From Schistocephalus solidus (Eukaryota > Platyhelminthes > Cestoda > Diphyllobothriidea > Diphyllobothriidae): 64,000 nt of DNA. A program made the position numbers and the translations under genes. Every line of letters begins with the position of its first letter. The stretch's first letter is position 1. Location of the stretch: the NCBI GenBank assembly GCA_017591395.1, contig WEDG01006546.1, positions 1 to 64,000 of the forward strand. The letters run 5' to 3'. Under the pieces are notes generated by a model. It was not told the DNA's origin, did no database searches, and was given only the letters and a program-made list of their open reading frames with translations. This document shows, in pieces, positions 24,532 through 35,108 of the stretch.

Positions 24532-26058
24532 TTAAACCGAGACAGTGTCCTCCGGCTCATTAGTCCGCGATTTGATTAAGCGCGAGAGTGCGTCGACCTG
24601 ACCTATGCTTGGGGTAGAAAGGTTCCGGCTGTCAATGTCATAACCCAGAACCGTAGTTGCCCAGCGTTGGAGAATATTTACCGAGTGTGCAGGAATGCCT
24701 TTGTTCGAGCTAAAGATTGCAAGAAGGGGCTTATTGTCCGCTAGAAATGTAAACTGACAACCATAAAGCACCTCATGAAACTTCATCATGGTTAAGATAA
24801 AAGCTAAGGCCTCTTTGTCGATCTGTTCGCGGGTGCGTTCCGCTGACGGTAGCGATCTTGCTGCGTGATAAATAAACATTTTGTGTTATCAAAAAAGACA
24901 TGTACAATGCCGGTGCCAATTCCATGGTTTAAGACATCCGTCAAAACGACAACCTTCAGATCGTGGTCAGAGTGTGTTAGTAGTAGGCCAGAGCTCAATA
25001 TTTTTTTAAATCTTGAAGGCTTGCTGAAATTCTCATGACCAGGTCCATATAACATCTTTATCGCACAGATCATGCGTCGGATGACTAAGGTTGTACATTT
25101 CCTGAATGAACGAGGTGTAGTAACTCATGAAACCAGCGAAAAAGCGTAAGGAATTTACATCGTATGATGGAGGCATCTGCTTCGATGTAATCTGGATATG
25201 TACGAAGATCCTCGTGGTCACTTATGAATGAACCCGGGTTATTTCACTGAAGATAAGAAAAATTGGACTTATCCAGATGCAGGCGAGAGCCGTAGTTCGG
25301 AATCCAGCTGAGCAGAGTCTTCAGAAGTTACGAAAATTTCTCTAGATTTGAACCAATGACGACGTTTATCATCCAGATAAACAGTGATCCCTTTCGGTGC
25401 CTGTCAGCATGGTGCCCAGGGTTTACTGAAGGATGGTGGAAGCAGTCTCAACACAAAATGCTATGCAAGGGAGTTCGGAAAAATCCTGGCGAGTGTTAAC
25501 AGTCAGAAGCTCACAGGATTCTTCAGCCAATTCGATTTGGGTAATGCATCAAATAGACCCAGTTTGGCGAAACAAGTTCCACCATTTAGCATAAAAAAGA
25601 TCTCCTAGCGCGGCACTGAGACCGGGTGGTTTTCTTGACGGTCAAAATAGGTGCGGGCCGTCCGGAGTAGGTAACTGGCTGAAGAACATTACCTTGTTGA
25701 AGACGCTCAGGTTATTCGTCAACTTCTGTAAGTGCCGCATGAGGAACTGGTCGTTTCGCTCGAAAGACAGGTTTTGCATTCGGTTTAGGATGCAGAATGA
25801 CCTTAATTCTGCTGCAGAAACCAAGGAAGTCTCTAAAACTGAGGCGAATTCATCCCTTAGAGTCGACGTCTGCTTTTCAGTCAGCTGATATGTGAGGCGT
25901 GAAGAGGACTGAACACTCTTGCAAACACGGCTAAGTGACCATTCCAAAAGACCAAGTTTATCGATGCAGTCAAGGCCAACTAGGTTAAGGCTTTGAGCGA
26001 TTGGTGAGGTAAAATGTTCTCTTGGATCGAATGCCATCGAAGAAAACGTCGCATTCAA
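24532..26058 (-). pseudogene. Reverse transcriptase and RNase H remnant of the Ty3/Gypsy element
   Basis: The frame 26058-25642 covers the protease-RT spacer and RT start. The RT catalytic YLDD is kept at 25368-25379, followed by stops. The thumb (YDVNSLRFFAGFMSYY) is at 25221-25033. RNase H starts in 25073-24804 and continues in 24879-24532 with EQIDKEALAFI, ADNKPLLAIF and QRWATTVLGYDID, typical Ty3/Gypsy RNase H blocks, ending in GQVDALSRL. At least four frame breaks separate these pieces. Confidence 0.85.
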
Positions 26059-26133
26059 GCTTACCCGTGAGCCGGAGAATTCCTTCTGAAATATGCAACG
26101 TCTTTTATTTATCGGAGGCCGCCCACTTATGTG

Positions 26134-26331
26134 TCACGAAGGCTTACAGATGAGGGTTTTTTCTGTGGTTGTCTCGAGCTGGAGGCGTATTGGTGTGCTA
26201 TTGGTAGTAACCATAAGGTACGTTCTCTGTATCTCAAATTTTATCTTGAAAGTTGCCAGAGTGGAGTGTTGCTTTGGATCAGAATTGACTGAAGAGAATT
26301 TGGGACGCCTCATCATCCTATTGCATACCAT
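26134..26331 (-). pseudogene. Aspartic protease remnant with lost active site
   Basis: The segment STPIRLQLETTTEKTLI aligns with the usual retroelement protease block in which the hydrophobic strand ends in D-T-G. Here that triplet reads E-T-T, so the catalytic aspartate and the glycine are gone. It lies between the gag knuckle and the RT, the expected place. Confidence 0.65.
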
Positions 26332-26339
26332 TGATTCGG

Positions 26340-27220
26340 AGGGTTAGCCAGCTGGTCAGTGGTCTTCTTTGTGCCCTCGCTTATGGCATTTCCGAAAAAT
26401 CTGCTTCTTAAATGGACAGAAGGGAGTGAAGTTGTTCCAATCACAACATTACCAAAAATAGTGTTGGTGCTTTTCTAAGAGGCCGCGTCCTAGGGTTTGT
26501 ATGGCGACATCGACTTATGTTGGAGACTGTGTGAACGTTGATGGCTGCCAGTGGGGATCATGATTGCTCTACAATGGCAGAAAACATGCTTAAGATTGTA
26601 GAGCAGATGACAATCGGCAGTCATTTTCCATAGGATTGAGTTGAGGTCTTTTTAATTTTGCTGAGAAGACGTGCTCTGTTTTCAGCTTCGCGGGATGACT
26701 GAAGAGCGCACACGAAGATGTGGCACTTGCATTGTTGTTCTGTCATCATTCGCAGCTTGAACTTTTCGTACTTGGGGCTAACAACACTGGTGAGCACCAG
26801 AAAATCTGTCTTTTACTCTTCCCCAGCTCAAGGCACTGTTATTGAATATTGCACTCCCGTAAGGTCTCTGGGGGTTGTTTAACGGTTTCGTCGAATGCGA
26901 TGTCAACGAAGCCTGTCAGTGGGCTGCACAGGTTCTTTGGTGCCCAATTTGCGTAAAATTTGATGCAACTCTCAGGCATCATCAGCTTTGGTAAATTTAA
27001 GGCAAGAAATGTCTCCCCACCATTTACATCAAGCCGCGGAAGTCACACCGGAATCGAGCTGATAAAGAAACTCTGTAATGCAAGATTCAATTACATTCGC
27101 TGACCTGGACTCGTTCCCAGAGGACTCCGGACCAGGAAAGAGCAAACTGAACTTTTGCGTCATGGATTCAGTCATCTGCAAGTGACGTGCTTTGGGCGAA
27201 GACAGACAGTAATTCGTCTG
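26340..27220 (-). pseudogene. Probable gag remnant with a CCHC-type knuckle
   Basis: On the minus strand near 26360-26415 the reading CHKRGHKEDH resembles the end of a CCHC knuckle, adjoining the protease. Upstream (26420-27220) there is no long frame. Assignment to gag rests on position and this motif only. Confidence 0.45.
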
Positions 27221-27244
27221 CGGAAAAGGACATTGTGAGTCCGT

Positions 27245-27860
27245 TGCTTAGTGCAAAGGGCTAGAAAAAAAAGCTCGGTAGATAGTATTGAGGAGAAGCT
27301 TGGGAAGATCCAGAACCTTCTCCAAGCGAACGGATACCCTGGTCGGTTTATTACAAAGCATCTTGTCGCAAGGTTACTGTGGAAAAGAGAACTTTATTCC
27401 TCAAAGTGCCCTTTCAAGGGGTTGTGGGTAGCGAACTCCTAAAAAGACGCCTAAACCAAGCCGTTACACAAACCTTCCCAGCAACGAAACTTCAGATAGT
27501 GTTCTCAGCCACCCCACTTTTACGAGGTGAAGGTAAGGCTAAGCCGCCGGCTCAGAACACCTCTATGTGCATTTACTTGCTCCTGTGAAGCAGTTTATAT
27601 TGGTCGCACGAGTTGGCGCTTATCCAAAAGAATAAGAGAACACCTCCCAGCATGGCTGAACAAAGGAGAAGTCAAGAGCTTAAAAAGCGCCATCCTTGCA
27701 CATCTTGTTGACACCGAGCATAGTGTGGACCCCAACGAAGCTTTCCGTGTAATCTATAAGGTCCCACCAAACTACTCCAAGCCACTAGGTTAAACTCAAC
27801 TATCAGCAGCAGAAGCGAAAGCCATAAGGTTGAAGAGACCGGTCTCGTGAGCACAAAAGA
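27245..27860 (+). pseudogene. Penelope-like element C-terminal region with GIY-YIG endonuclease
   Basis: Three overlapping frames follow each other: EEKLGKIQNLLQANGYPGRF (27251-27442), FLKVPFQGVVGSELLKRRLN (27379-27588), and CSCEAVYIGRTSWRLSKRIREH with AILAHLVDTEH (27527-27793). The last is a GIY-YIG domain: the VYIGRT strand, the arginine in SKRIREH and its histidine are present, preceded by the CxC pair typical of PLEs. Two frameshifts break it. It differs from the 10.4 kb copy, so it is a separate PLE lineage. It starts beside the Ty3/Gypsy gag end. Confidence 0.8.
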
Positions 27861-28004
27861 ACCTCGTAAAAGCTCCGCGCCTAGCTTGGCCAGCGGTCGC
27901 TTAACTGCATGCATTCCCCCGCGTCATCTCTGTCCTCCCCTTCCCCTATGACGGCTCCACCAAACGCTTATTGCCACCTAACTCTGTTTCTTATCATCCT
28001 TCCC

Positions 28005-28430
28005 CATATGCACACCTCTAAAATACCACACGACAGTTCAACCGTCGATTTCGACGAGGTTCACCGCATGTTCCACACCAAGGACAGTGACTTGCACGTG
28101 AATTAGTTTAAAGTGATAGTAGCCTTGCGCTGCAGCTACCGCACTCTCTCCTCCTCACGACCTGAGCCCGGTGTCATGGCAGAGTCAAGAAGACCAGAGA
28201 TGGGAGAGGGCGCAGGTGGCTGGCGCGGCCAGAGCCGCCACTGGGCGTACCACCACACAAGGCTCGGATCCCACGGAGTGGGAGTTCCATAAAGACCACA
28301 TTAAGAAGGAGCCATTGCAGCATGACTCTCAGTCCGCCAGTCAGCCACTCCACACAAAAACACATTGGGCTGACCATGCGGTCGGAGTTATCCCGTCAGT
28401 TGGCAACCTTCCAAGCCATGGCTTTTAGCA
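28005..28430 (-). repeat. Dispersed repeat module A, reverse orientation
   Basis: Reverse complement of the 8.35-8.70 kb module: CCACACGACAGTTCAACCGT, GTGAATTAGTTTAAAGTGATAG, CGGTGTCATGGCAGAGTCAAGAAGACC, CACGGAGTGGGAGTTCC in order. It has the same orientation as the copy at 33.25 kb on the other side of the LINE. Confidence 0.75.
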
Positions 28431-28800
28431 CACCGTGATAGTTTCAAGCGCGTCAGATTTTTTATGGTGAGGAAAATGCGCTGAGCTGTCGACCGCACTC
28501 TCTCTTCCACCCCCACCATCAAACCACTGTCCAAGCCGGTCAGTTGCCTGATGCGGGAGTGGGCGCATTGGCTGATGGATCGGCGTACCCGTCTTCGCGC
28601 GCCACAGCACGACCTGGCCCCCATATGCACACAACAGGATTTAAATACTCAGGGGATATGGAGGAGCCATCGCCTTCTGACTCCCAGTCCACATGTCAGC
28701 CACTTGACACACACAACACATACACTGGGCCTACGACGTGGTTTGGTGTAAGCGTCAGATTGGCAGCCTTCTAAGCCATGGTTTCTAGGAATCCGTGATT
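28430..28800 (+). repeat. Dispersed repeat module B
   Basis: GTGATAGTTTCAAGCGCGTCAGATTTTTTAT, a CCACCCCCACCATCA region, then GATGCGGGAGTGGG and a TCAGCCACTTGACACA segment. Copies at 5.9, 8.2 (reverse) and 34.9 kb. It follows module A directly, so A and B may be one composite element of about 750 bp. Confidence 0.7.
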
Positions 28801-28869
28801 TTATCAGGTTCATTATCATGATTGTTAGGGTGTTGTCTATGTATTAGTGTAGATGGTGTGCGCTGATGT

Positions 28870-29743
28870 GGCTCAGCCTCCAGTGGTTTACCGCAGGTTG
28901 TCGTGGAGGCGCATGTGTCCTAATAGGCCCAAGTGGTGTGTAAATGTGCGGGAGCAGGGGGATGTCATTTATGGTAGTGGGGGTGGCAGTGGTGGTAAGA
29001 ATGGCAGGAGCGGAGGTGTTCATGGTGTATCGGAGTTGTTGGCGCTGCGGTGAATTCCGCTGTCATGGATACGCATGTGACCGAATAGGCCCATGCGATG
29101 AGTGAATGCGCGAGGACAGTGAGGGCAGTGGAGGTGGTGATCTCTGCTAGTGTGTTGGTGCTCCAGGCACTGGCTCACCAGGCTCTGTTCGATTGATTCG
29201 CAAGTGCCCAACCAGGTCGATGCGTGAGGTGAATGTGTGGTCGCATTGAGGACAGTTTAGGAGAGAGTCCCCATCGCTGATGGTGGTGGTAGTGAAGGTG
29301 GTGGTGGTTACGGTGGTGGCGGTTACGGTGGTGCAGGTAACAGGCGATGAGTATTGGGATGTGGTCTCTATGATGGTGGGAGTAATGGAATTGATGCCAG
29401 GGGTGAGGGTGGGGGACTCTGAAGGAAGGTTGGCAGAATTTGACGCAAAAGTTGGAATTGTCGGATTTTTGGTGCATTGCGTCTGAAGATGTCCAGCCAG
29501 GCCGATTCGCGCGCGGAAGGTGCGTTGACGGCACGGGCATGTTGGTAGGGTCTGGACGTTGGCGGTGTTGGTCCGAGGTGCTGGTGACTTTTGTGCCGCT
29601 TTTCTGGCCGTGGCGGCGGTGATCCGGTTGGCCTCATAGATTGCTGCACCAGTCTTCACGGATCTTCTCCATTTCGGTCTATCCTGGGCGATGTCCTCCA
29701 AGGTCACCGGGTTGATTTGCAGTTGCTCTAGCGATTTCTTCAA
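28870..29743 (-). pseudogene. LINE C-terminal domain with an array of C2H2 zinc fingers
   Basis: After the RT thumb the frame reads KKSLEQLQINPVTLEDIAQ and RPKWRRSVKTGAAIYEANRI, then finger-like units. Unit 1 (about 29560-29490) has FRARIGLAGHLQTQC with a scrambled first cysteine pair. Unit 2 (about 29260-29190) is CPQCDHTFTSRIDLVGHL with its last histidine replaced by asparagine. Unit 3 (about 29140-29080) is CPHCPRAFTHRMGLFGHM ending RIH, a complete C-x2-C-x12-H-x3-H finger. Unit 4 (about 28930-28880) is degraded: SRTFTHHLGLLGHMRLH. A threonine-rich low-complexity linker separates units 1 and 2 (GT-rich DNA 29280-29340). Such fingers could bind target DNA or the element RNA; inference. Confidence 0.8.
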
Positions 29744-31260
29744 AGTGTCCTTGTAGTATGGTGTTTGACCTCCCTGTCGGCGAGCACCCGTGGGAGCATT
29801 TTTGTAGAAAATTCTTTAGGGTGGTCGCTCGTCGTCCATTCTTACCAGGTGATCGCTCCATCGCAGTTGAACTTGCCTCAGCATGGCGTGGATGCTGAGG
29901 ATTCCGGTACCCTCCAGGACTTCCGTGTCCAGGATCCTGTCTTGCCATCTCAGCTTCAGTACTCTGCGGAGGCAGCTGAGATGGAAGTGATTAAGCTTCC
30001 TGGCTTGGTTCGAGTAGACGGTCTAGGTCTTCGCTCCGTAAAGGAGTTTCGTCAAGATGACAGCCTTGTACATCTTCAGTTTGGTGTTAAGGTGTTTACC
30101 GTGGCGATTCCACACGGAGGCCTGCAGCCGGCCGAAAGCCTGACTAGCTTTGGAGATCCGTTGGGCAACCTCGTCATCGATTCTCGTGTTGCGTGACAGC
30201 GTGCTTCCTAGATAAGCGAAGGTTTCCACGTTTTTGAGTTGAGCACCGTTGACATTGATTCAGAGAGCCTTGTATTCTGCGCTGGGTGGCGGCTGGTGCA
30301 TGACAACCATTTTGGCTGTACTGATTGTTAATCCAAATCGGCGCAGCCTGTGGCGAAGAGGTCCATGCTCCTTTGCATGTCCTCCTCCGTCACGGTGTTA
30401 AGGGCACAGTCGTCCGCGAAGAGCAAGTCATGGACTGTAGTCGTAGACAAGCGCGTTGAAGCCTGAATATGCCGACTGTTGAGAAGGTGTCCGTCAGTTC
30501 TATAGGTAATTCGGATCCCAGGCTGTTCATCACGGTAGGCGACCATCAGCATAGCCGAGAACATGAGACTGAATAGGGTGGGAGCCAATACGCAGCAGTG
30601 CTTCACTCAGATGGTCACTGCGAATGCTTCGGATACCGTCCCGTTGTCAGTGACGCACGCCATCATCCCGTCATGAAGCTGACGCACCATGTGCGTGAAC
30701 CACTCAGGACAGCCGAATTTCTGCATGACTTTCCACAGTCCGTTGCGATTCACCGTGTCAAAGGCTTTCGTCAGATCCACGAAGGTAGTGTATAGGTGAG
30801 TTCACATCTCCTGGCACTTCTCTTGTAGCGGGCGGCGGCAAAGATCATGTCAGTTGTTCCGCGGTGTCGGCGGAAGCCACATTGGCTTTCCGGGAGCAGG
30901 GCCTGCTCTAGGTGACCGTTCAGACGATTGAGAAGGATACGGGCGAATATCTTCCTGGCGATGTTGAGCAACGAGATGCCTCTGCGATTATCACAGAGCT
31001 ACCGGTTCCCCTTCTGTTTGTAGAGATGGACGATGGTCGCGTCTTTGAAATCCTGAGGAACTTATCCTTGGCGCCACATCTCCTGGAAGAGTGATGTGAG
31101 TTCTGCCATCAGCCGGGGCCCACCGTGCTTATAGATCTCCAGTGGGATTCCGTCGGATCCCAGTGCTTTACCGCTGGAAATCTGCTGCACGGCCCGGATG
31201 GTTTCTGGAAGGGAAGGTGGCAGATCCAGGTCATTGTTTGTGTCCACTTGAGGGAGCCGG
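29744..31260 (-). pseudogene. LINE reverse transcriptase domain, frameshifted
   Basis: RT blocks appear in order on the minus strand: LPETIRAVQQISSGKALGSD (31247-31062), LLNIARKIFARILLNRL and LPESQCGFRRHRGTTDM (30971-30771), PTLFSLMFSAML and the catalytic FADDC at 30406-30420 (30606-30328), then [20 protein letters not shown] and a [18 protein letters not shown] segment (30229-30023). The catalytic aspartates are kept, but at least four frame breaks and substitutions inactivate this copy. The order and motifs are those of APE-type LINEs. I do not assign a clade. Confidence 0.85.
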
Positions 31261-32690
31261 TCATTGGCAGCATCGGCAATGACTGATGAGCAATTAAGGA
31301 CACTTCAGAAGGGCTCGGCCCAGCGCTTTCTGAATTTGCGATTTCTCGATCAGCAGTGTTGTGCCGTCAGAGCTGAACAGCGGTGCGGTTCCATTGATGC
31401 AGGGTCCGAAGATGGCCTTGATGGCTTTGAAATTTTTTTTCATTTCATTGCGGTACGCATACCCCTGGATTCACTCAGCGTTTCTGATCATCCAGGCGTC
31501 CTGCATCTTCCACAGTTGTAGCCGTACAAGGCGGTGGCATCTGAAGAAGGCTGCTTTGGTGGCGTCAGTCCGAAGGTCCATGTAGGCTTTGTGTAGTCCA
31601 TTCTTCTCCGCGAGTAAGTTAATGATCTCGGCGTCATCGTCGTCAAACCAGTCCTGGTTTTGACGGCATGCGCGTCCGAGGACTTTGCGGGCGGTGGACT
31701 GGATGACATTTCGCAGTTGGCACCATCGTGTCTGCACGGTAGCATTATCAGCTGGAGCATGTAGGTCCTCCAGTTTCTCGGTTATTTGGTTACTGAAATC
31801 AAAACAGTGAGCAGGCAAATTTAACAAAAGCGTATTTAACTTACCTGGCGGTCATTTACCTTGGGGCCTTCGTCAAGGTTGCAGTCGGAGCCTTATTTGG
31901 GAGATGAGGAGGCGGTGATCCGTCCAATCATCGACATCGTGGATCGCCTTGGTTACCAGCACGTCCTGTCAATCTCGCCTCCGGACGAGAACATAGTCCT
32001 GCAGCTGCCAGCGCCACGACCGAGGGTGAATCCACGTGGCCTTCTCTCGCGTCGATAGACGGAAGAAGGTATTAGTCAGCAGTAGACGGTGTTCCGCACA
32101 CGTTTGCAGAAGAAGGATGCCGTTATTGTTAAAGCTACCGAGACCGAGGGGACCCACCACTCCCTGCCAGACAGCGTGGTCCGTCCTGACGTGGGTGTTG
32201 AAGTAACCAAGGACAATTAACTTGCCCAAATTCGGCACAGTCGCCAGCAGGGCGTGCAGGTCCTCGTAGAATTTGTCCTTCGCCACATCAGTGCTCGTCA
32301 TTGGGGAAGCGTAGGCGCTGATGATGGTGGCGAACTGGTCTCCCTAAACAGGCAGGTGGAGGCTCATCAGGCGATCATTGATAACCTGCGGCAGACAGGG
32401 CAGAGGTCCCACGATGCCGTTACGGATGGCAAAGTCGACACCAGCGTCGCGTCACTCTCCCTTTGACCGGCCGCTCCAGAAGAAAGTGTAGCCGGCATCA
32501 CCCTCCTCCAGCTGCCACCGCTCCGAGAATTGGGTCTTGCTGAGAGCAGCAATGTCCACCTTGTAGCGCGCCAGTTCCCGAGCATCAAGCGCCGTCCTCC
32601 GTTCCAGCCGGTTGCTCCTAGGATTGTCTAAAAGGGAACGAACATTCCAGGCTGCTAGTTTGAGTGGACTCATCCGAGCAGCCTGAAGGG
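31260..32690 (-). pseudogene. LINE endonuclease and linker, with a mutated catalytic block
   Basis: The frame 32673-32452 carries LAAWNVRSLLDN and AGYTFFWSGR. The frame 32301-31969 carries [13 protein letters not shown], then [13 protein letters not shown], where the conserved GDFN aspartate of the + strand copy is tyrosine, and ends with [12 protein letters not shown]. The 31827-31471 frame (linker) has DWFDDDDAEIINLLAEKNGL and AYMDLRTDATKAAFF. A GTAAGT...TTTCAG intron-like segment lies at 31793-31844. This copy could not make an active nuclease. Confidence 0.8.
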
Positions 32691-33245
32691 TATGGCGAGG
32701 GGGATTGGGACGGGAGGTATTGTTGTTTGTTTGAGTTTTACGACCGCGTAGTTTGCGATCTGCGAGCCGCGGCCGGCTGCAGAAGATGTGATAACGAGCA
32801 TTTGTTTAGGGGCGCCTTTTCAAGCCCCTTCCTCTTCGAGGAGGCAAGCAGTGCTGTCCCTAAATAGGGCTGCTCGGACATCCCAGACGGCTTCCAAACT
32901 CCATTATGGGTCACGGTTTTGTTTAAGTGGGAGAACGACTCGAGTTAGCCTGAGCCACCTACGGAGTTACTGTCACCCCCAACGTAGGACTTTTTGAGAG
33001 GGGGGGGAGGTGGGAGGTTCAGGAGTCAGACATACCGGGTGTGGAGGCACACACAACACCGGAGACCCTCACCTTGTTTAGCCCGCCGATTATGACGGTT
33101 GCCCGGGGTGTGGCCGCTGGGAAGAACCCAACTTCGAGGAGCCACAGGTGAGAGTTGGGTACTAGTTAGAGGCAGCCACAGGAGCATCCACCACCTGTAC
33201 GAGACAAATGGAGTGACTAAATGCTATCTGTGTGGTGCTTCCACT

Positions 33246-33640
33246 AACTAGTACCCCTACACCCCACACGATAGTTCGACCGTGTATTTTGACGAGGTCC
33301 ACCGTATGCTCCACACCAGGTGGTGCAGGGACGGCGACTTGCGCGTGAATTAGTTTTAAGTGATAGTAGCATCGCGCTGTAGTTACCACATTCTCTCCTC
33401 CTCCCCCACCTGAACCCGGTGTCATGACAGAGTCAAGAAGACCAGTGGCAGGAGAGGACGCAGGTGGCTGGCGCAGCCGGAGCCGCCCCTCGGCGTACCA
33501 CCACACCTGGCTCGGATCCCATGGAGTGGGAGTGCCACACACACACGATAGTTTGACCGTCGATTTCGACGATGTCCACCGTATGCTCCACGGACGGGTG
33601 GGGCAGGGACGGTGACTTGCCACACCCATACACACACACC
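33246..33640 (-). repeat. Module A, one copy plus a second partial copy
   Basis: The first copy (33246-33545) runs CCACACGATAGTTCGACCG to CATGGAGTGGGAGTGCCA. At 33546 the starting block recurs (CACACGATAGTTTGACCGTCGATTTCGACGATGTCC) and runs to 33625, so the element is partly duplicated in tandem. It abuts the LINE 5' end at GGTACTAGTTAG on the minus strand. Confidence 0.75.
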
Positions 33641-33649
33641 CAAAAATGT

Positions 33650-33780
33650 TTTTTTAATTTCTACTACGATCCACCGTTTTCCTATAACTGTACTGTCCTG
33701 AAGAGAAGTCATCGCAAGCAGCGCGCATGCTCAGCAAATCGTCTTTGCATCTTTTACTGGAATCACAAGAAAATTGGAAA
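33650..33780 (+). repeat. Short dispersed repeat shared with 22.7 kb
   Basis: ATTTCTACTACGATCCACC, CCTATAACTGTACTGTCCTGA and AAGCAGCGCGCATGC blocks, as at 22690-22825. Confidence 0.6.
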
Positions 33781-34574
33781 AAATCAAAAATAAGTATTCG
33801 CAGAACTCTCTGATGAGTACGAAAGACTGCGACAGACTTCAGGCCACGATTCCGCTTTCAGTTAATGTACGCGCATGCAGTAACATCTCGGGCGCTGTCT
33901 TACAAGCTGCGGTGCCTGAGTCCAAACTCTGACAATCAGTCTGGCCTCAGGGATCGTTATCACTCGGCGTCAAGAAGGAACCTTCTTTTTATCACGGATG
34001 ATTATTTGTGTCTAAATTTGTATTCTACTTGACTTTCGTTTACCTTCTGTGTCCTTTTCCCTTCGGAAAAAACGCTAAGGCCAATTCCGACTTGATCTTC
34101 AAGCCCTTCCTCCAAAATGAACCCTTTCGTGGAAATGTATGTTCTGTCTGATCATTTCTAAATAATTGACTTCTCAAAACTTTTTATAAATAATCGCAGT
34201 ACTTTTCCATAGGGTTAAATTGATGGGAAACGCATCATAAGCTGTAACACAACTCTCGGTAAACATTTAATAAAATATTTGTATAAATTGAAACCTACGC
34301 ATATGCATTAAATTCTGATATTACAAATTTTTTCTGCACTAATCTTCTGCTGTGTGGTGGGAATCTTCAGGTACAGGATAAAAAGATAAGTTTATGTTTA
34401 TTCAATTGTATTTCAGAAAAAGGGGAATTCTATCCATACGTATTTAGCAGCCGCCTTCTTGTATCTGTTCGAATTTACACGTCCTCAAAAGGCACTCAAA
34501 CTGCAACATTAACTGCTTGGAACCTAAAATCGTAAAAGCTTGGGCTAACACAAGTCGGACGGGAGACGTTGCAT
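33781..34574. other. No gene seen
   Basis: AT-rich DNA with no domain or RNA gene recognised. Confidence 0.6.
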
Positions 34575-35108
34575 TGCCTGCGTTTTCAACTGCTGATTTC
34601 GGCGATGTCCACCACGTGGTCCGCAGCATGGTGGTGCAGGGACAGTAGCTTGCGTTATATCTGTATCACCTTCTGTTCCACTCCCACATCTGGGCCCGGT
34701 GTCAAGGAGGACGGAGCTGGGAGAGAGCGCAGGTCCACGCACTTTGGTGCAGCACAAACAAGGACACGACAACAAAAAAACGGGTAGCTCGGATCCCAGC
34801 TGAGTGGGAACATCCTGCAGGCAGGGAGCCATTACAATCTTACTCTCAGTCCGGGGGACCGAGTTATCCCGTCAGCTGGCTGCCAAAACTTTCAGCGCCC
34901 CGTGATAGCCTTAAGTGTGTCAGGTTGTTTATACGGAGGAAGATGCGCTCACACTGTCAACGTCACTCTCTGTCTCCCCCAACCGCAGCATCAGGCCACC
35001 GTCCGAGCCTATCAGTTTTCTGATGCGGGAGTGGGTTTAGTGACTGACTCCCAGTCCACTAGTCAGCCACTCAACACACAACATTGGACTGACGGCGTGG
35101 TCTGGTAA
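34575..35108 (-). repeat. Degraded module A followed by module B
   Basis: GATGTCCACCACGTGGTCCGC, GTGCAGGGACAGTAGCTTGCG and GGCCCGGTGTCAAGG mark module A (34595-34720). Module B starts at GTGATAGCCTTAAGTGTGTCAGG (34901) and includes GATGCGGGAGTGGG and TCAGCCACTCAACACACAACA. The A-then-B order matches 28.0-28.8 kb, which supports one composite element. Confidence 0.65.

Larger units (their letters stand above)
23150..27220 (-). mobile_element. Decayed Ty3/Gypsy-type LTR retrotransposon
   Basis: On the minus strand the domains run gag zinc knuckle (about 26.4 kb), aspartic protease (26.2 kb), RT (26.06-25.03 kb), RNase H (25.0-24.5 kb), integrase (24.4-23.6 kb). RNase H before integrase is the Ty3/Gypsy order. 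Each domain is broken by stops and frameshifts, and no flanking LTR pair was recognised. The gag boundary near 27.2 kb is approximate. Confidence 0.8.
28850..33245 (-). mobile_element. Nearly full-length LINE with C-terminal C2H2 fingers, decayed
   Basis: On the minus strand: 5' region (33.24-32.70 kb) matching the + copy at 6.0-6.44 kb, endonuclease (32.67-31.95 kb), linker, RT (31.25-30.0 kb) and a C-terminal finger region (29.74-28.87 kb). About 4.4 kb in all. Many frameshifts break the single frame. It is bracketed by same-orientation copies of module A at 28.0 and 33.25 kb. Confidence 0.85.

Noticed and set aside
28030..28430. Open frames within module A as genes
   Set aside because: The same frames recur, broken differently, in every copy of the repeat and match no protein family.
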